Position numbers and translations under genes: made by a program. Shown piece by piece: positions 15,770 through 24,443 of a stretch of DNA of 58,604 bases; within the stretch, counting starts at the first letter, position 1; every line of letters starts with the position of its first letter. The notes under the pieces were generated by a model, which saw nothing but the letters and a program-made list of their open reading frames with translations, had not been told where the DNA came from and made no database searches. Source of the DNA: Bacillota bacterium (GTDB lineage: Bacteria; Bacillota; DTU025); the NCBI GenBank assembly GCA_019136685.1, contig JAGVTS010000089.1, forward strand, positions 1 through 58,604, in the 5' to 3' direction.

Positions 15770-17260
15770 TCATACGGTGGAGAGGGCGATGTTGTGGCGT
15801 TTCAGCTTATGTTGGAGTGTTTGGCGTGGGATGCCCAGCTGGCGTGCTGCGGCTGAGACGTTGCCTCCGCACGAGTTCAACGCGAAGCGAAGCATGTTCT
15901 CTTCCATCTGTTGCAGTGCGGGAACGAGCCCGATGCTGCCAGCCTCTGTTCCTGAATCCCCTTCGATACGGGTTCCACCGGCGCCTGGCCCGGTTGGATG
16001 ACTCCAGGCCTGTTCGCCGCAGTATCCGATGTGGGGCGGCAAATGCTCGATGCCGATGAGAGGTCCTTGCGACATCTGAACGGCTGCCTCCACAGCATGC
16101 TGCAATTCGCGGACATTGCCGGGCCAGGCGTGCTCCATGAAGACATCCATGACCTCTCGAGAGACGCCTCGAACGCCCACACCGAACTGCGCGCTGTACT
16201 TCCTCACGAAATGGTGAGTGAGCGCCGGGATATCCTCCCTACGCTCCCTGAGGGGGGGTATCTCTATGATGATCACCCCAAGCCTGTGGAAGAGATCACG
16301 GCGGAGCAGCCCTCGCTCTACAGCCCGAGACGGGCTGCAGGATATGGCTGAGATCACTCTGACGTCGATATGCCGCTCAGTGGATTCGCCTATCCGCCTG
16401 AGCGTGCCTTCCTGCAGCACCCGGAGCAGCTTGGCCTGGAGCGGCAGCGGCATGGCGTCCACCTCATCGAGGAAGATGGTACCGTGGTCGGCCACTTCGA
16501 AGAGGCCCGGGCGGTTCTGCGCGCCTGTGAACGCGCCTTTGGCCGTTCCAAACAGGATTCCCTCCAGCAGGGTATCGGGAAGCGCCGCGCAATTCTGCGC
16601 GATGAACGGCCGATTGGCTCTGGATCCCGAATTGTGAATAGACTGGACGACAACTTCCTTGCCCGTTCCGGTCTCTCCCGCGACAATGATGGAAGAGCTG
16701 CTGGCAGCGGCGCGTTTTGCGCACTCGATCACGTGCAGCATGGATTGGCTTGCGGCCACTACATCGCCAAAGGTGTACCTGGCCGTGCCCGCTCTCGGTA
16801 AGTGCGACTGCTCACCCTGGCCGTCGCCGTTTGAGAGCAGCTGAGCCTGGAGGTCGACAACCTTCTCGGCCAAGGCCTTCACGAGCGTCACATCTCTTGA
16901 GATCTCAATGGCGCCCACAAGCCGCGCGCCGCTGTAAATCGGGAGCGACGAATTCACAGTGGTAATCGTGTCCCCTTTGAAGTTGCGGAACGTCTGCTGG
17001 CGCACTGGCGCAGGCCGGCCGGTGCGCAAGACGGACAGGAGAGTGCTGGTATCCTCAGAGAGCGACGGGAATACGGACAGGATATGACGGCCGACAACTT
17101 CCACCGGGTTGAGATTGTCCAGATCTGCTGCCACTTTGTTGTAGAATACCGTGATGCCACTGGTATCAACGATGTGTACGCCTTCATTTATGGAATCTAG
17201 TACTACTCTGAGGTCTGCGCTTAGGTGCTCAAGGTCAATCACAGGTTCACGCACCGGCAT
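15770..17260 (-). CDS. PAS/AAA+/Fis sigma-54-dependent activator, probable regulator of lysine fermentation
   Basis: Enhancer-binding protein that would drive open-complex formation at the kdd promoter by ATP hydrolysis. Order of domains: PAS sensor (about 15-125, NEGVHIVDTSG...), short coiled linker, AAA+ domain with Walker A GETGTGKE, the sigma-54 contact loop GAFTGA, Walker B FLDEVDAM and arginine-finger region, and a C-terminal Fis-type helix-turn-helix (AARQLGIPRQTLQHKLK). The usual ELFG-H before the loop reads ILFGT here. The start may be ATG 17260 or, with better spacing from GAGGAGG, GTG 17254. The PAS ligand is unknown; lysine or a product would be logical. Confidence 0.9.
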   Translation of the reverse strand: MPVREPVIDLEHLSADLRVVLDSINEGVHIVDTSGITVFYNKVAADLDNLNPVEVVGRHILSVFPSLSEDTSTLLSVLRTGRPAPVRQQTFRNFKGDTITTVNSSLPIYSGARLVGAIEISRDVTLVKALAEKVVDLQAQLLSNGDGQGEQSHLPRAGTARYTFGDVVAASQSMLHVIECAKRAAASSSSIIVAGETGTGKEVVVQSIHNSGSRANRPFIAQNCAALPDTLLEGILFGTAKGAFTGAQNRPGLFEVADHGTIFLDEVDAMPLPLQAKLLRVLQEGTLRRIGESTERHIDVRVISAISCSPSRAVERGLLRRDLFHRLGVIIIEIPPLRERREDIPALTHHFVRKYSAQFGVGVRGVSREVMDVFMEHAWPGNVRELQHAVEAAVQMSQGPLIGIEHLPPHIGYCGEQAWSHPTGPGAGGTRIEGDSGTEAGSIGLVPALQQMEENMLRFALNSCGGNVSAAARQLGIPRQTLQHKLKRHNIALSTV

Positions 17261-17284
17261 CTACCTCCTCAGAGACGACGCTCT

Positions 17285-17302
17285 GTGCCCAAGTGTGGGC
17301 AC
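17285..17302. promoter_or_regulatory. Perfect palindrome in the activator gene leader
   Basis: GTGCCCA-AGTG-TGGGCAC, 7 bp arms with a 4-base centre, lies between the putative -10 and the activator start codon. It could be an autoregulatory operator or an RNA hairpin. Confidence 0.45.
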
Positions 17303-17310
17303 CTACCCAG

Positions 17311-17339
17311 ATTATATCGTACATGGCCGACAATTGACA
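17311..17339 (-). promoter_or_regulatory. Putative sigma-A promoter of the activator gene
   Basis: Perfect -10 TATAAT (17311-17316) with a poor -35 TGTCAA (17334-17339) at 17-base spacing on the minus strand. Confidence 0.5.
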
Positions 17340-17396
17340 GCCGGGATCACTGTGCTCAGGAGTGACCCCGGCTGCGTGCGCCTATCCGGCTGAAGG

Positions 17397-18329
17397 CTAC
17401 TCGTCGAATGCGCTGTTCAAGATGGTCTGGATGAGCTGGTCGAAGGAAATGCCTTCCGCTCGCGCGGCGTCGGGCAACAGGCTCACTTTGGTCAGCCCCG
17501 GCAGTGTGTTCACCTCAAGCACCCACACCTGGCCAGACGGTTCGACTATCATGTCGACCCTGGAGTAGCCGCGGCATTTCAAAGCGACATGAGCCTTGAC
17601 CGCAAGCCGTTCGCACTCCGCCCGCGCGGTTTCGGGTATTCTTGCAGGCACTACATGCTCCGACTTGCCCGGCGTGTACTTGGAGTCCCAATCGTAGAAC
17701 TCGTTCGTCGGCACGATCTCCAAAGTGGGAAGAGCTCGAGGATCGCGCGTCCCCAGCACTCCTACGGTGACTTCGGTACCTGCGATGTACTTCTCAATCA
17801 ACGCATCGGGATCGCTCCTGAAAGCTAGCTCGAGCGCATCGGCAAGCGCCGCGCTCTCCTTCACTATCGTGATGCCCACTGTCGATCCTTGAGAAGAAGG
17901 CTTGACAACGCAGGGGAACCCGATACTCTGGGCGCGCGCAAGCGAGAGTTCCGGCGCGGCGCTACGGTCTACTGTGACCGAGGGCGGAGTCGACACCTCG
18001 GCTGCGCCGAATAGTACTTTCGAAACGGTTTTATCCATCGCGACTGCACTCGCCAAAACGCGGGAGCCTGTGTACGGAATCCCCAGCATTTCCAGAGTCC
18101 CTTGGATACAACCGTCCTCTCCATACTGCCCGTGGAGCGCTAGGAAGGCTGCGTCGGGCCGAGACTGGGCCAGGACTGCAACGCCGTCTACTGCAGGATC
18201 GACAGTGATCACGTCGTGTCCGAGCCGTCGCAGAGCTGCCTCGACTTCTGCTCCGGACATGAGCGAGATCTCCCGTTCGCTGGAGGAACCGCCCATTAGC
18301 AGAGCTACTTTCATTTTTCTGTGTGTCAA
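17397..18329 (-). CDS. ddl: D-alanine--D-alanine ligase
   Basis: ATP-dependent synthesis of D-Ala-D-Ala for peptidoglycan. The 310-residue chain shows the ATP-grasp signature: KVALLMGGSSSEREISL at the N-terminus, KPSSQGSTVGI, IEKYIAGTEVTVGVLG and the metal-binding EVNTLPGLT near the end. Two starts are possible: TTG 18329, which has GGTGGTGAG eight bases upstream, or ATG 18314 (MKVALLMGG), which has no ribosome site; I favour the first. The open frame extends to 18581 but that part overlaps another small ORF and lacks similarity. About 270 bases separate it from surE. Confidence 0.93.
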   Translation of the reverse strand: MTHRKMKVALLMGGSSSEREISLMSGAEVEAALRRLGHDVITVDPAVDGVAVLAQSRPDAAFLALHGQYGEDGCIQGTLEMLGIPYTGSRVLASAVAMDKTVSKVLFGAAEVSTPPSVTVDRSAAPELSLARAQSIGFPCVVKPSSQGSTVGITIVKESAALADALELAFRSDPDALIEKYIAGTEVTVGVLGTRDPRALPTLEIVPTNEFYDWDSKYTPGKSEHVVPARIPETARAECERLAVKAHVALKCRGYSRVDMIVEPSGQVWVLEVNTLPGLTKVSLLPDAARAEGISFDQLIQTILNSAFDE

Positions 18330-18358
18330 TGAACTCACCACCAAAACATGCTTCGATA

Positions 18359-18571
18359 TCATCTCGGCCATTGCCGGAATACTTCTCTGAAGACGGCCAC
18401 CGTGGCGCGGCACGCCAGAAGCGCGTAGACCAGCCCGGCAAGGAGCAGGAACCCCCGCGCCAAGGCAGCATGCCGCCACGTGAGGTCGTCGGCTCTCGCC
18501 GATTTGGCCCAGACCACCGCCGCTATGATTGCAACTGCCAACGCCGATGACACAACCAAGCAAATCCCCAC
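18359..18571 (-). CDS. Small two-helix membrane protein, hypothetical
   Basis: A 70-residue frame in the gap between surE and ddl. It has two hydrophobic segments, around LVVSSALAVAIIAAVVWA (5-22) and GFLLLAGLVYALLACRATVAV (40-60), separated by a charged loop, and ends EVFRQWPR. The start would be a GTG at 18571 with a poor ribosome site, and the same DNA is open in the ddl frame. Membrane topology looks real, but I recognise no family; it could be chance in GC-rich DNA. Confidence 0.4.
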   Translation of the reverse strand: MGICLVVSSALAVAIIAAVVWAKSARADDLTWRHAALARGFLLLAGLVYALLACRATVAVFREVFRQWPR

Positions 18572-18600
18572 AGCGCATCACCGATCTATCGTATGCAGGG

Positions 18601-19359
18601 CTACATGCGAATGTCCCAGCCGCTCAAGACGTCCAGAGCCGCATGGTCGGTCATGTCGAACTTGATGGGCGTTACCGACACAGAGCCCGACCGCACCGCG
18701 TCGGTGTCGAGCCCATCGCCGGGGGCCGACGCTTCCGGGCTGCCGCACATCCAGTAGTAGACCTCGCCCCGGGGATCGACCCGTCTTTCGAAGATGTTGG
18801 AATATCGCTGAATGCCCATCCTGGTTACGACTATTCTGCCCAATTCAGCGCCGTCAGGCACATTGACATTGAGCACCACTCCGGGTGGGAGCCCGTGGGC
18901 CGCCGCTAGGCGTGCCAAAGCCGCGCCTACTCGGGATGCCGGCCCGTAATCGGAAGGATCGTAGGAGACTGTCGATACTGCAACGGACGGTATCCCGGCC
19001 AACGCACCTTCGGCGGCCGCCGCGACCGTGCCGGAGTAGAGGATGTCAGTTCCCAGATTAGGCCCGCGGTTCACGCCTGCCAGCACTACATGCGGCCTTT
19101 GAGGCATCAGTTCTTCCAGGGCCAGCTTGACGCAGTCAGCAGGACTCCCATTCACAGCCCAGGCGGTCGCCGACGGCCAGGGCGTCTCCGCGCGGCGGAC
19201 TCTGAGAGGGGCTCGCATTGTCAGTGCGTGACTGATTGCGCTGCGCTCGCGATCGGGCGCGCACACCCACACCTCGTCGGCTATGCGGCATACGGATTCG
19301 ACCAGAGCGGTCAACCCAGGCGCTGTTATGCCGTCGTCGTTGGAGATCAGGACTCGGAT
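18601..19359 (-). CDS. surE: 5'/3'-nucleotidase SurE, apparently starting at ATC
   Basis: Metal-dependent phosphatase acting on nucleoside monophosphates. The metal site of SurE lies at the extreme N-terminus: here IRVLISNDDGITAPG, with D8 and D9. The first ordinary start codon (TTG 19314) is downstream of it and would delete the active site. Upstream, the frame is open only back to the mgtC stop (19381-19383) and contains no ATG, GTG or TTG, but AAGGAGGT sits 7-10 bases before two ATC codons (19362 and 19359). ATC 19359 gives a normal 252-residue SurE with the other ligands in ERSAISH and GVNRGPNLG. CTG 19347 is less likely on spacing. Confidence 0.9.
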   Translation of the reverse strand: MRVLISNDDGITAPGLTALVESVCRIADEVWVCAPDRERSAISHALTMRAPLRVRRAETPWPSATAWAVNGSPADCVKLALEELMPQRPHVVLAGVNRGPNLGTDILYSGTVAAAAEGALAGIPSVAVSTVSYDPSDYGPASRVGAALARLAAAHGLPPGVVLNVNVPDGAELGRIVVTRMGIQRYSNIFERRVDPRGEVYYWMCGSPEASAPGDGLDTDAVRSGSVSVTPIKFDMTDHAALDVLSGWDIRM

Positions 19360-19380
19360 GATACGCTTACCTCCTTCGCG

Positions 19381-20061
19381 TTACCAGTTGTCGACCTCTG
19401 CTCGTAGAACACCTGACAAAGCCAGAACCTTTTGCAGAAGGTCGGCATGGGTTGCTCGACTTCCGGCAGCCGGCATGTTGTGCCCCATGACGATCTCTAT
19501 CCGGACCATGGATTCGCCGCGTTCCAGGTTTATGTCGCTGGCAACGATGTTCATGCGTAGCTCGCCGACGATGGTCGCGATTTCGCCGAGCAGGCCCGGC
19601 CTGTCGATTGCGGTGACTCTCAGCACAACATCCTTGTGCGGGAAGTACCGCTCCTCCAGCCGGTTGAGGAAGACCAGCACGAACTCAACCAGTACAGTAG
19701 CGCCGATGGCCGGCCAGACCAGACCCGTGCCTGCCGCAAGCCCAATGCCCGCCGTCGTCCAGAGACTGGCCGCAGTGGTGAGCCCCCGGATGGTGAGGCC
19801 TTCGTGCATTATCGTGCCGGCGCCCAGGAAGCCGATGCCGCTCACAATCTGAGCCGCCACCCGCGACGGGTCGCGGAGTCCGCCGCCGAACGGCCCGAAC
19901 CCGTATATTCCAACCATTGTGATCAGCGCTGATCCCAGGCAGACCAAAGAGTGGGTGCGTAGACCGGCGGATTTGCCCTGCCTCTCGCGTTCGAGCCCTA
20001 TGACTGCGCCTAGTAGAGTGGCGATGACCAACAGTCCCATATTGCGCAAGAACATGGACAT
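19381..20061 (-). CDS. MgtC/SapB family membrane protein with C-terminal ACT-like domain
   Basis: The 226-residue protein has four or five helices carrying the family blocks GAVIGLERERQGKSAGLRTH, GIGFLGAGTIM and GLTTAASLWTTAGIGLAAG (up to about 140), followed by a soluble ACT-like domain (DRPGLLGEIATIVGE). MgtC proteins modulate membrane ATPase activity and Mg2+ starvation responses; the exact role here is unknown. Start ATG 20061 has GAGGTAATGG upstream. The stop codon is 20 bases before surE in the same frame. Confidence 0.88.
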   Translation of the reverse strand: MSMFLRNMGLLVIATLLGAVIGLERERQGKSAGLRTHSLVCLGSALITMVGIYGFGPFGGGLRDPSRVAAQIVSGIGFLGAGTIMHEGLTIRGLTTAASLWTTAGIGLAAGTGLVWPAIGATVLVEFVLVFLNRLEERYFPHKDVVLRVTAIDRPGLLGEIATIVGELRMNIVASDINLERGESMVRIEIVMGHNMPAAGSRATHADLLQKVLALSGVLRAEVDNW

Positions 20062-20087
20062 CTTCCATTACCTCTTCGTGGTTTTGT

Positions 20088-20993
20088 CTAGCTGACGCCG
20101 ATCCGATGCGAGCGCCCTGATGAGCCGAGTATCTTGGCTGCAGTGGTGCGTACCAGTTCGCGAGACTCTCGAAGCGCCGCGACTACCGGGCTTATCGCTT
20201 CATCTCCCGCAATCTCGCGCAGCGCCTGTATTGCCAAGAGACGGAGTTCCTCGTTTTCCAGGCACACTGCCACAAGAGGCTCCACCGCACGCACGTCGCC
20301 GGCCCACCGTAGCGCCTGAACCGCGCCCAGACGCACTTCGTGCGACTCGTCGTCAAGGCAGCCTATGAGTGCGTCCACAGCCCTGCTGTCGGCGATTTTC
20401 CTTAGCGCCTCCACTGCTTCGTACCTGACTCCCGAGTCGGGATCCCGGGTTAGGCCGACTAGGTGGGGCACTGCCTCGCTTTCGCCCATGTCGCCTAGGA
20501 GCTTCGCTGCGCGTTTTCTCACCGTGGGCTCAGGCGACAGCAGTTCTCGCTGAAGGGCCGGCCGGACGTCGTCAACATGGATTGACTTCAGCGCATTGCA
20601 CGCGCTGTAGTACACATATACGCTTTCATCGCCCAGGGCACGCACGAGCGGATCCACCACGAGCGAACTGCTGCATCTGGCGAGAGCCTCAACCGCCCAT
20701 CCACGCACGGCCTCGTCGGAATCACTGAGCGCCTGTGCGAGCAGCGGCACTGATTGCACATCCTGCAGCTTGGAGAGGCCATATGCGGCTGCGCGCCTTA
20801 TGGGCCCATCACCGCTCGCTAGGGCGTCACAAAGAACATCGAGCAGTTGCCTCTTTAGGTTGGCCATCTGCTCGACCGCCGTTTCCCTGTGCTCGGGATC
20901 TACGCGAGCTAGATCGCTTTCAATCATACCTAGCTGTTCGATGACAACGCGTATGCGCCCGCACTCATCGCATGTTGAAGACAACCAACGCAC
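20088..20993 (-). CDS. HEAT-repeat protein
   Basis: About 300 residues made almost wholly of HEAT/PBS-lyase-type repeats of ~31 residues, recognisable from repeated RRAAAYGLSKL, VRGWAVEALAR, VRKRAAKLLGDMG, VRYEAVEALRKI, VRLGAVQALRWAG and RLLAIQALREIAG. Such superhelical scaffolds bind proteins; no enzyme motif is present. An N-terminal pair of cysteines (CDEC) is seen. The start is a GTG or a TTG a few codons in, with only a GGGGG upstream, so it is uncertain. It probably shares a transcript with mgtC, 26 bases downstream. Confidence 0.85.
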   Translation of the reverse strand: MRWLSSTCDECGRIRVVIEQLGMIESDLARVDPEHRETAVEQMANLKRQLLDVLCDALASGDGPIRRAAAYGLSKLQDVQSVPLLAQALSDSDEAVRGWAVEALARCSSSLVVDPLVRALGDESVYVYYSACNALKSIHVDDVRPALQRELLSPEPTVRKRAAKLLGDMGESEAVPHLVGLTRDPDSGVRYEAVEALRKIADSRAVDALIGCLDDESHEVRLGAVQALRWAGDVRAVEPLVAVCLENEELRLLAIQALREIAGDEAISPVVAALRESRELVRTTAAKILGSSGRSHRIGVS

Positions 20994-21066
20994 CCCCGGG
21001 GGAATCCAACACTAGGCGCAAATTGCACAATAATTCGACGGAAGCGCAGATGATTCCTGCTCTCGG

Positions 21067-21675
21067 CTACCTGAGCTTCAGGACAAACTTGTTCTCCGTG
21101 CCCGACAGCAGGCGTCGGATGTTGGATACGTGCCTGACTACGGCGCTCAAGGTGAGAATCACACATACCACTATGTACTCGCGAGGATATCCGGCGAGAA
21201 GCGCCGCGACTGGAGAGGACGCAACAGCCAGCATCGAAGCGACTGAGGCGTATCGGCACACGGCTATGACAACTACCCATACTGCGGCGACCACGATCCC
21301 CACTGAAGGCATGGCCGGCAGCACAAACCCGAATGTGGTGGCGATTCCCTTACCGCCCCTGAAGCGCAGCCACACTGGCCAATTGTGTCCCGCCACCGCA
21401 GCGACCCCGGCTGCAGCGGTCCAGGCCGGGCTCAGGCCTGCGAGGCGCGCCAGCCAGAACGCAAAAGCCCCTTTCCCCGTATCCAGCACGAAGGTACATG
21501 CGGCAAATCCCAAGCCCAGTGTCCTCAGGACGTTGGTGGCGCCGATATTGCCGCTTCCATACTTCCGGACGTCCAGGCCGGCGAGACGACTTCCAAGGAT
21601 CACCCCGAACGGAATCGAACCGACCAGATAGGACAGGATCACTACCAGCAACGGACGGAGATTCACCAGCTTCAC
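21067..21675 (-). CDS. plsY: Acyl-phosphate:glycerol-3-phosphate acyltransferase
   Basis: First acylation of glycerol-3-phosphate in membrane phospholipid synthesis, using acyl-phosphate. The 202-residue integral membrane protein has the three PlsY motifs: SYLVGSIPFG, GSGNIGATNV and FRGGKG, and about five helices. It lies 15 bases downstream of der, a common pairing in Bacillota, and is likely co-transcribed with it. Length and motifs are complete. Confidence 0.96.
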   Translation of the reverse strand: MKLVNLRPLLVVILSYLVGSIPFGVILGSRLAGLDVRKYGSGNIGATNVLRTLGLGFAACTFVLDTGKGAFAFWLARLAGLSPAWTAAAGVAAVAGHNWPVWLRFRGGKGIATTFGFVLPAMPSVGIVVAAVWVVVIAVCRYASVASMLAVASSPVAALLAGYPREYIVVCVILTLSAVVRHVSNIRRLLSGTENKFVLKLR

Positions 21676-21690
21676 CAGCCTCTGTCAGTG

Positions 21691-23001
21691 TTAGTCCCTC
21701 TGCTTCAGCAGGACCTCAATGGGCGTTCCCGAGAAATCGAACGCCTCGCGCAAGGCGTTCTCAAGGTAGCGTCTGTATGAAAAGTGGATGCTCTCCGAGC
21801 GGCTAACCCACACGGCAAACCGCGGCGGCTTTGTTGACACCTGTGTGGCATAGTACACCCGGATCTCCCTGCCCCGGTCCGGAGGCGGCGGATTGCGTAG
21901 CACCGCGTCCTGCACGACCCTGTTGACCATGGCGGTCTGCACTCTCCGTCTGTGCTGGGCAGCGCTGGACTTGACAGTCTCTAGCAACTTGCCTATTCGT
22001 CTCCCCGTCAGCGCGGACACGAAAACCACGGGCGCATAGGGCATGAAGTCCAGGAAGGTCCTGAGAGTTCGCTCAAACTCGCGCGCAGTCGTGTCGCCTC
22101 GGTCGACTACATCCCATTTATTCACAGCCACGACAGCAGCCTTCCCCGCTTCATGGGCGTACCCGGCTATCCTTGTATCCTGAGCGGAAGGCTGCTCGGT
22201 TCCGTCAACCACGGTTACTGCCACATCGCACCTTTCAATGGCGCCTAGTGCTCTGAGGACACTGTATTTCTCGATGCCGACGTCGATTCGCCCTCTCCGT
22301 CGGATTCCGGCCGTGTCCACTATGATGTACCTATCGCCGCCGAATTCGCAAACCGCGTCCACGGCGTCCCTAGTGGTCCCGGGCACTTCACTCACGATCG
22401 AACGCTCTTCCCCCAGGATGCGGTTGACCAGCGATGACTTCCCCACGTTGGGTCGGCCTATGACGGCCACTCTGATCGCGTCATCATCCGGCGCGGGCTC
22501 GGCCTCGTCATCAGGCAACGACTGCACCACTGCATCAAGCAGATCTCCGATGCCGCTGCCGTGAACTGCCGACGTAGGGACGAGTTCGCCCAGGCCCAGA
22601 GAGTGCAGGCCGTAGTCCATGTGGGATGGATCATCGACCTTGCTGGCCACTACTATCACCGGTTTGCCCGACTTGCGGAGGATATCCGCCACCTCGTCGT
22701 CTTCGCTCGTCACGCCCACGCGAGCGTCCACCACGAAGAGCACCACGTCAGCCTGCTCGATAGCCATCTGGGCTTGCTTCCGAGTTTGAGCCGCAATGCT
22801 GTTGCCGGGGTACGCCTCTATTCCTCCCGTGTCGACCAGGGTGAAGGCCCGACCACACCATTCAGCCTGTGCGTAAACACGATCCCGCGTGATACCCGGC
22901 GTGTCGTCCACTATGGACACCCGGGCTCGGGAGATCCTGTTGAAGAGGGCCGACTTGCCTACATTGGGCCGCCCCACAATTGCCACCAGCGGTCTTGCCA
23001 T
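21691..23001 (-). CDS. der: Ribosome biogenesis GTPase Der (EngA)
   Basis: Double-GTPase needed for 50S subunit assembly. ATG 23001 (MARPLVAIVGRPNVGKS) has GGGGAGG nine bases upstream and gives 436 residues. The two G domains each show GRPNVGKS (about residues 8 and 175), a DTxG (DTGG, DTAG) and N/TKxD motif (ASKVD, VNKWD), and a C-terminal KH-like domain follows with RNPPPPDRG and YATQ. Located between the DUF512 gene and plsY on one transcript. Confidence 0.97.
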   Translation of the reverse strand: MARPLVAIVGRPNVGKSALFNRISRARVSIVDDTPGITRDRVYAQAEWCGRAFTLVDTGGIEAYPGNSIAAQTRKQAQMAIEQADVVLFVVDARVGVTSEDDEVADILRKSGKPVIVVASKVDDPSHMDYGLHSLGLGELVPTSAVHGSGIGDLLDAVVQSLPDDEAEPAPDDDAIRVAVIGRPNVGKSSLVNRILGEERSIVSEVPGTTRDAVDAVCEFGGDRYIIVDTAGIRRRGRIDVGIEKYSVLRALGAIERCDVAVTVVDGTEQPSAQDTRIAGYAHEAGKAAVVAVNKWDVVDRGDTTAREFERTLRTFLDFMPYAPVVFVSALTGRRIGKLLETVKSSAAQHRRRVQTAMVNRVVQDAVLRNPPPPDRGREIRVYYATQVSTKPPRFAVWVSRSESIHFSYRRYLENALREAFDFSGTPIEVLLKQRD

Positions 23002-23032
23002 CTGATCCGACCTCCCCATCCGGCCCATTCGA

Positions 23033-24370
23033 CTACATGATGCATCCGAGAAGCCCACGAGGCGAAGCACAGACGATTCTTACCGGTGTTCCCGTGGCCT
23101 GTTCAATGTCGTCCGGCGTCATGTCGTCAAGGAAGCAGTCCTGGCCCCGCCTGAGCATGACGTCTGGAATGGCCACGAAGTCGCCGGGGAACCCGGTGTC
23201 CGCTTTCTGCGACGACTTCGCCTCATTGAGCGCGGCCACGATGTCGGCTCCGACCACCAGGCCGGACACGGTGACGCTCTCGCCGAAAAACCTGTTAGCC
23301 ACCGGGAGCAGATGGACGCGGACGCCCCCAATCCTGTTCAGCCTGGCGCAGGCATGTGCTATTGCCCGGGCGCCCAGCGCGCCGGTGACAGCCGTGAAAT
23401 CCACAGGAACGGTCGCCTGCTCCGGCAGGCTGCCCAGAGCCTCCTCGAATTCGTCTGAGAATAGACGGGACAAGCCGATTCCATTTTCGAGCTGCGGATA
23501 GCCCTCGTATTCGTCACCGCCGGGGATCTCCTGGTGCGCGAGATAGTAGAACTCGTCTGCAGCGAACACAAACCGCGCTCCGCGCTCGTCAAATGAGCGG
23601 CGCTGGGCCGCGTGCACAATGCGGATTACCTGCCCTGCCAGGTTGGAATCGACCGGTTCAAGCTTCTGAAGGCCCTCCCGGTGCGAAGTGAGTCCGACAG
23701 GGACTATCCCCAGCGAGGCGCAAGAAGGCCAGAGACCTGCAAGGTCGTGAATAGTCTGCTCGAGCGCCGCCCCGTCATTCAGACCGGGAACCAGCACCAC
23801 TTGTGCGTGGAACTTGATCCGACCCTCGCCGAGCCGCTTGAGCGTCGGCATGATGGGCCGGGTAGCGGCGTTCGTTCGCCCGAGCAGGGCACACCTCGTT
23901 TCCTCATCTGTGCTGTGTACCGAAACGTACAGGGGCGACAACCGAAGACGGATGATCCGCTCAATATCGGAATCAGCGAGGTTGGTGAGTGTGACGAAAT
24001 TGCCTTGCAGAAACGAAAGCCGGTAGTCGTCGTCCTTGAAATACACGCTCTTGCGCATTCCCGCGGGCAACTGGTCGACAAAACAGAAGACGCACTTGTT
24101 GGCACAGTGCTTCTCGCCGTCGAACGCCAGCTCGTGAAAGTGAATGCCCAGTCGTGTATCGTAATCGTTGTCGATGACCACGTGGAACTTGGAGCCATCT
24201 GGCCTGCCAACGCCCAGGCGGACACGGGAAGAGGCGGCATAGTACTGGTAGTCGATGATATCGCGCACAGGGTGCCCGTTTATGGAAATCAGGGAGTCGC
24301 CTGAAGCGATGCCGGCCAACGCCGCAGGGCTGCCCGGTTCCACTCGAGCGACTACAGCAGAAACAGTCAT
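23033..24370 (-). CDS. DUF512 radical SAM protein with PDZ domain
   Basis: A 445-residue protein: PDZ-like N-terminus (VEPGSPAALAGIASGDSLISINGHPV), a cluster motif CANKCVFC (about 88-95) suggestive of a radical-SAM 4Fe-4S site, then the DUF512 region to the C-terminus, ending in a small conserved tail with GQDCFLDDM. The family (TIGR03279-like) is widespread in Clostridia and cyanobacteria beside der; its substrate is unknown. ATG 24370 follows GGGAGG; the frame continues to 24496 without similarity and runs into prsA. Gap of 31 bases to der. Confidence 0.88.
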   Translation of the reverse strand: MTVSAVVARVEPGSPAALAGIASGDSLISINGHPVRDIIDYQYYAASSRVRLGVGRPDGSKFHVVIDNDYDTRLGIHFHELAFDGEKHCANKCVFCFVDQLPAGMRKSVYFKDDDYRLSFLQGNFVTLTNLADSDIERIIRLRLSPLYVSVHSTDEETRCALLGRTNAATRPIMPTLKRLGEGRIKFHAQVVLVPGLNDGAALEQTIHDLAGLWPSCASLGIVPVGLTSHREGLQKLEPVDSNLAGQVIRIVHAAQRRSFDERGARFVFAADEFYYLAHQEIPGGDEYEGYPQLENGIGLSRLFSDEFEEALGSLPEQATVPVDFTAVTGALGARAIAHACARLNRIGGVRVHLLPVANRFFGESVTVSGLVVGADIVAALNEAKSSQKADTGFPGDFVAIPDVMLRRGQDCFLDDMTPDDIEQATGTPVRIVCASPRGLLGCIM

Positions 24371-24394
24371 GTGCTGCCGAAACCTCCCGGCGAA

Positions 24395-24430
24395 ATGAAA
24401 ACGGAGAGGAGAGCCGGCCCCTCCTCTCCC
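24395..24430 (-). terminator. Rho-independent terminator after the prsA-like gene
   Basis: On the minus strand GGAGAGGA / TCCTCTCC (8 bp) encloses a GC-rich loop and is followed by GTTTTCATTT. It lies between the prsA-like stop (24444) and the DUF512 start. Confidence 0.75.
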
Positions 24431-24443
24431 CCGCTCTCGTGTG

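Noticed and set aside
18330..18581. N-terminal extension of the ddl frame
   Set aside because: Cysteine- and glycine-rich, unlike Ddl, with no ribosome site; a better start lies at 18329.
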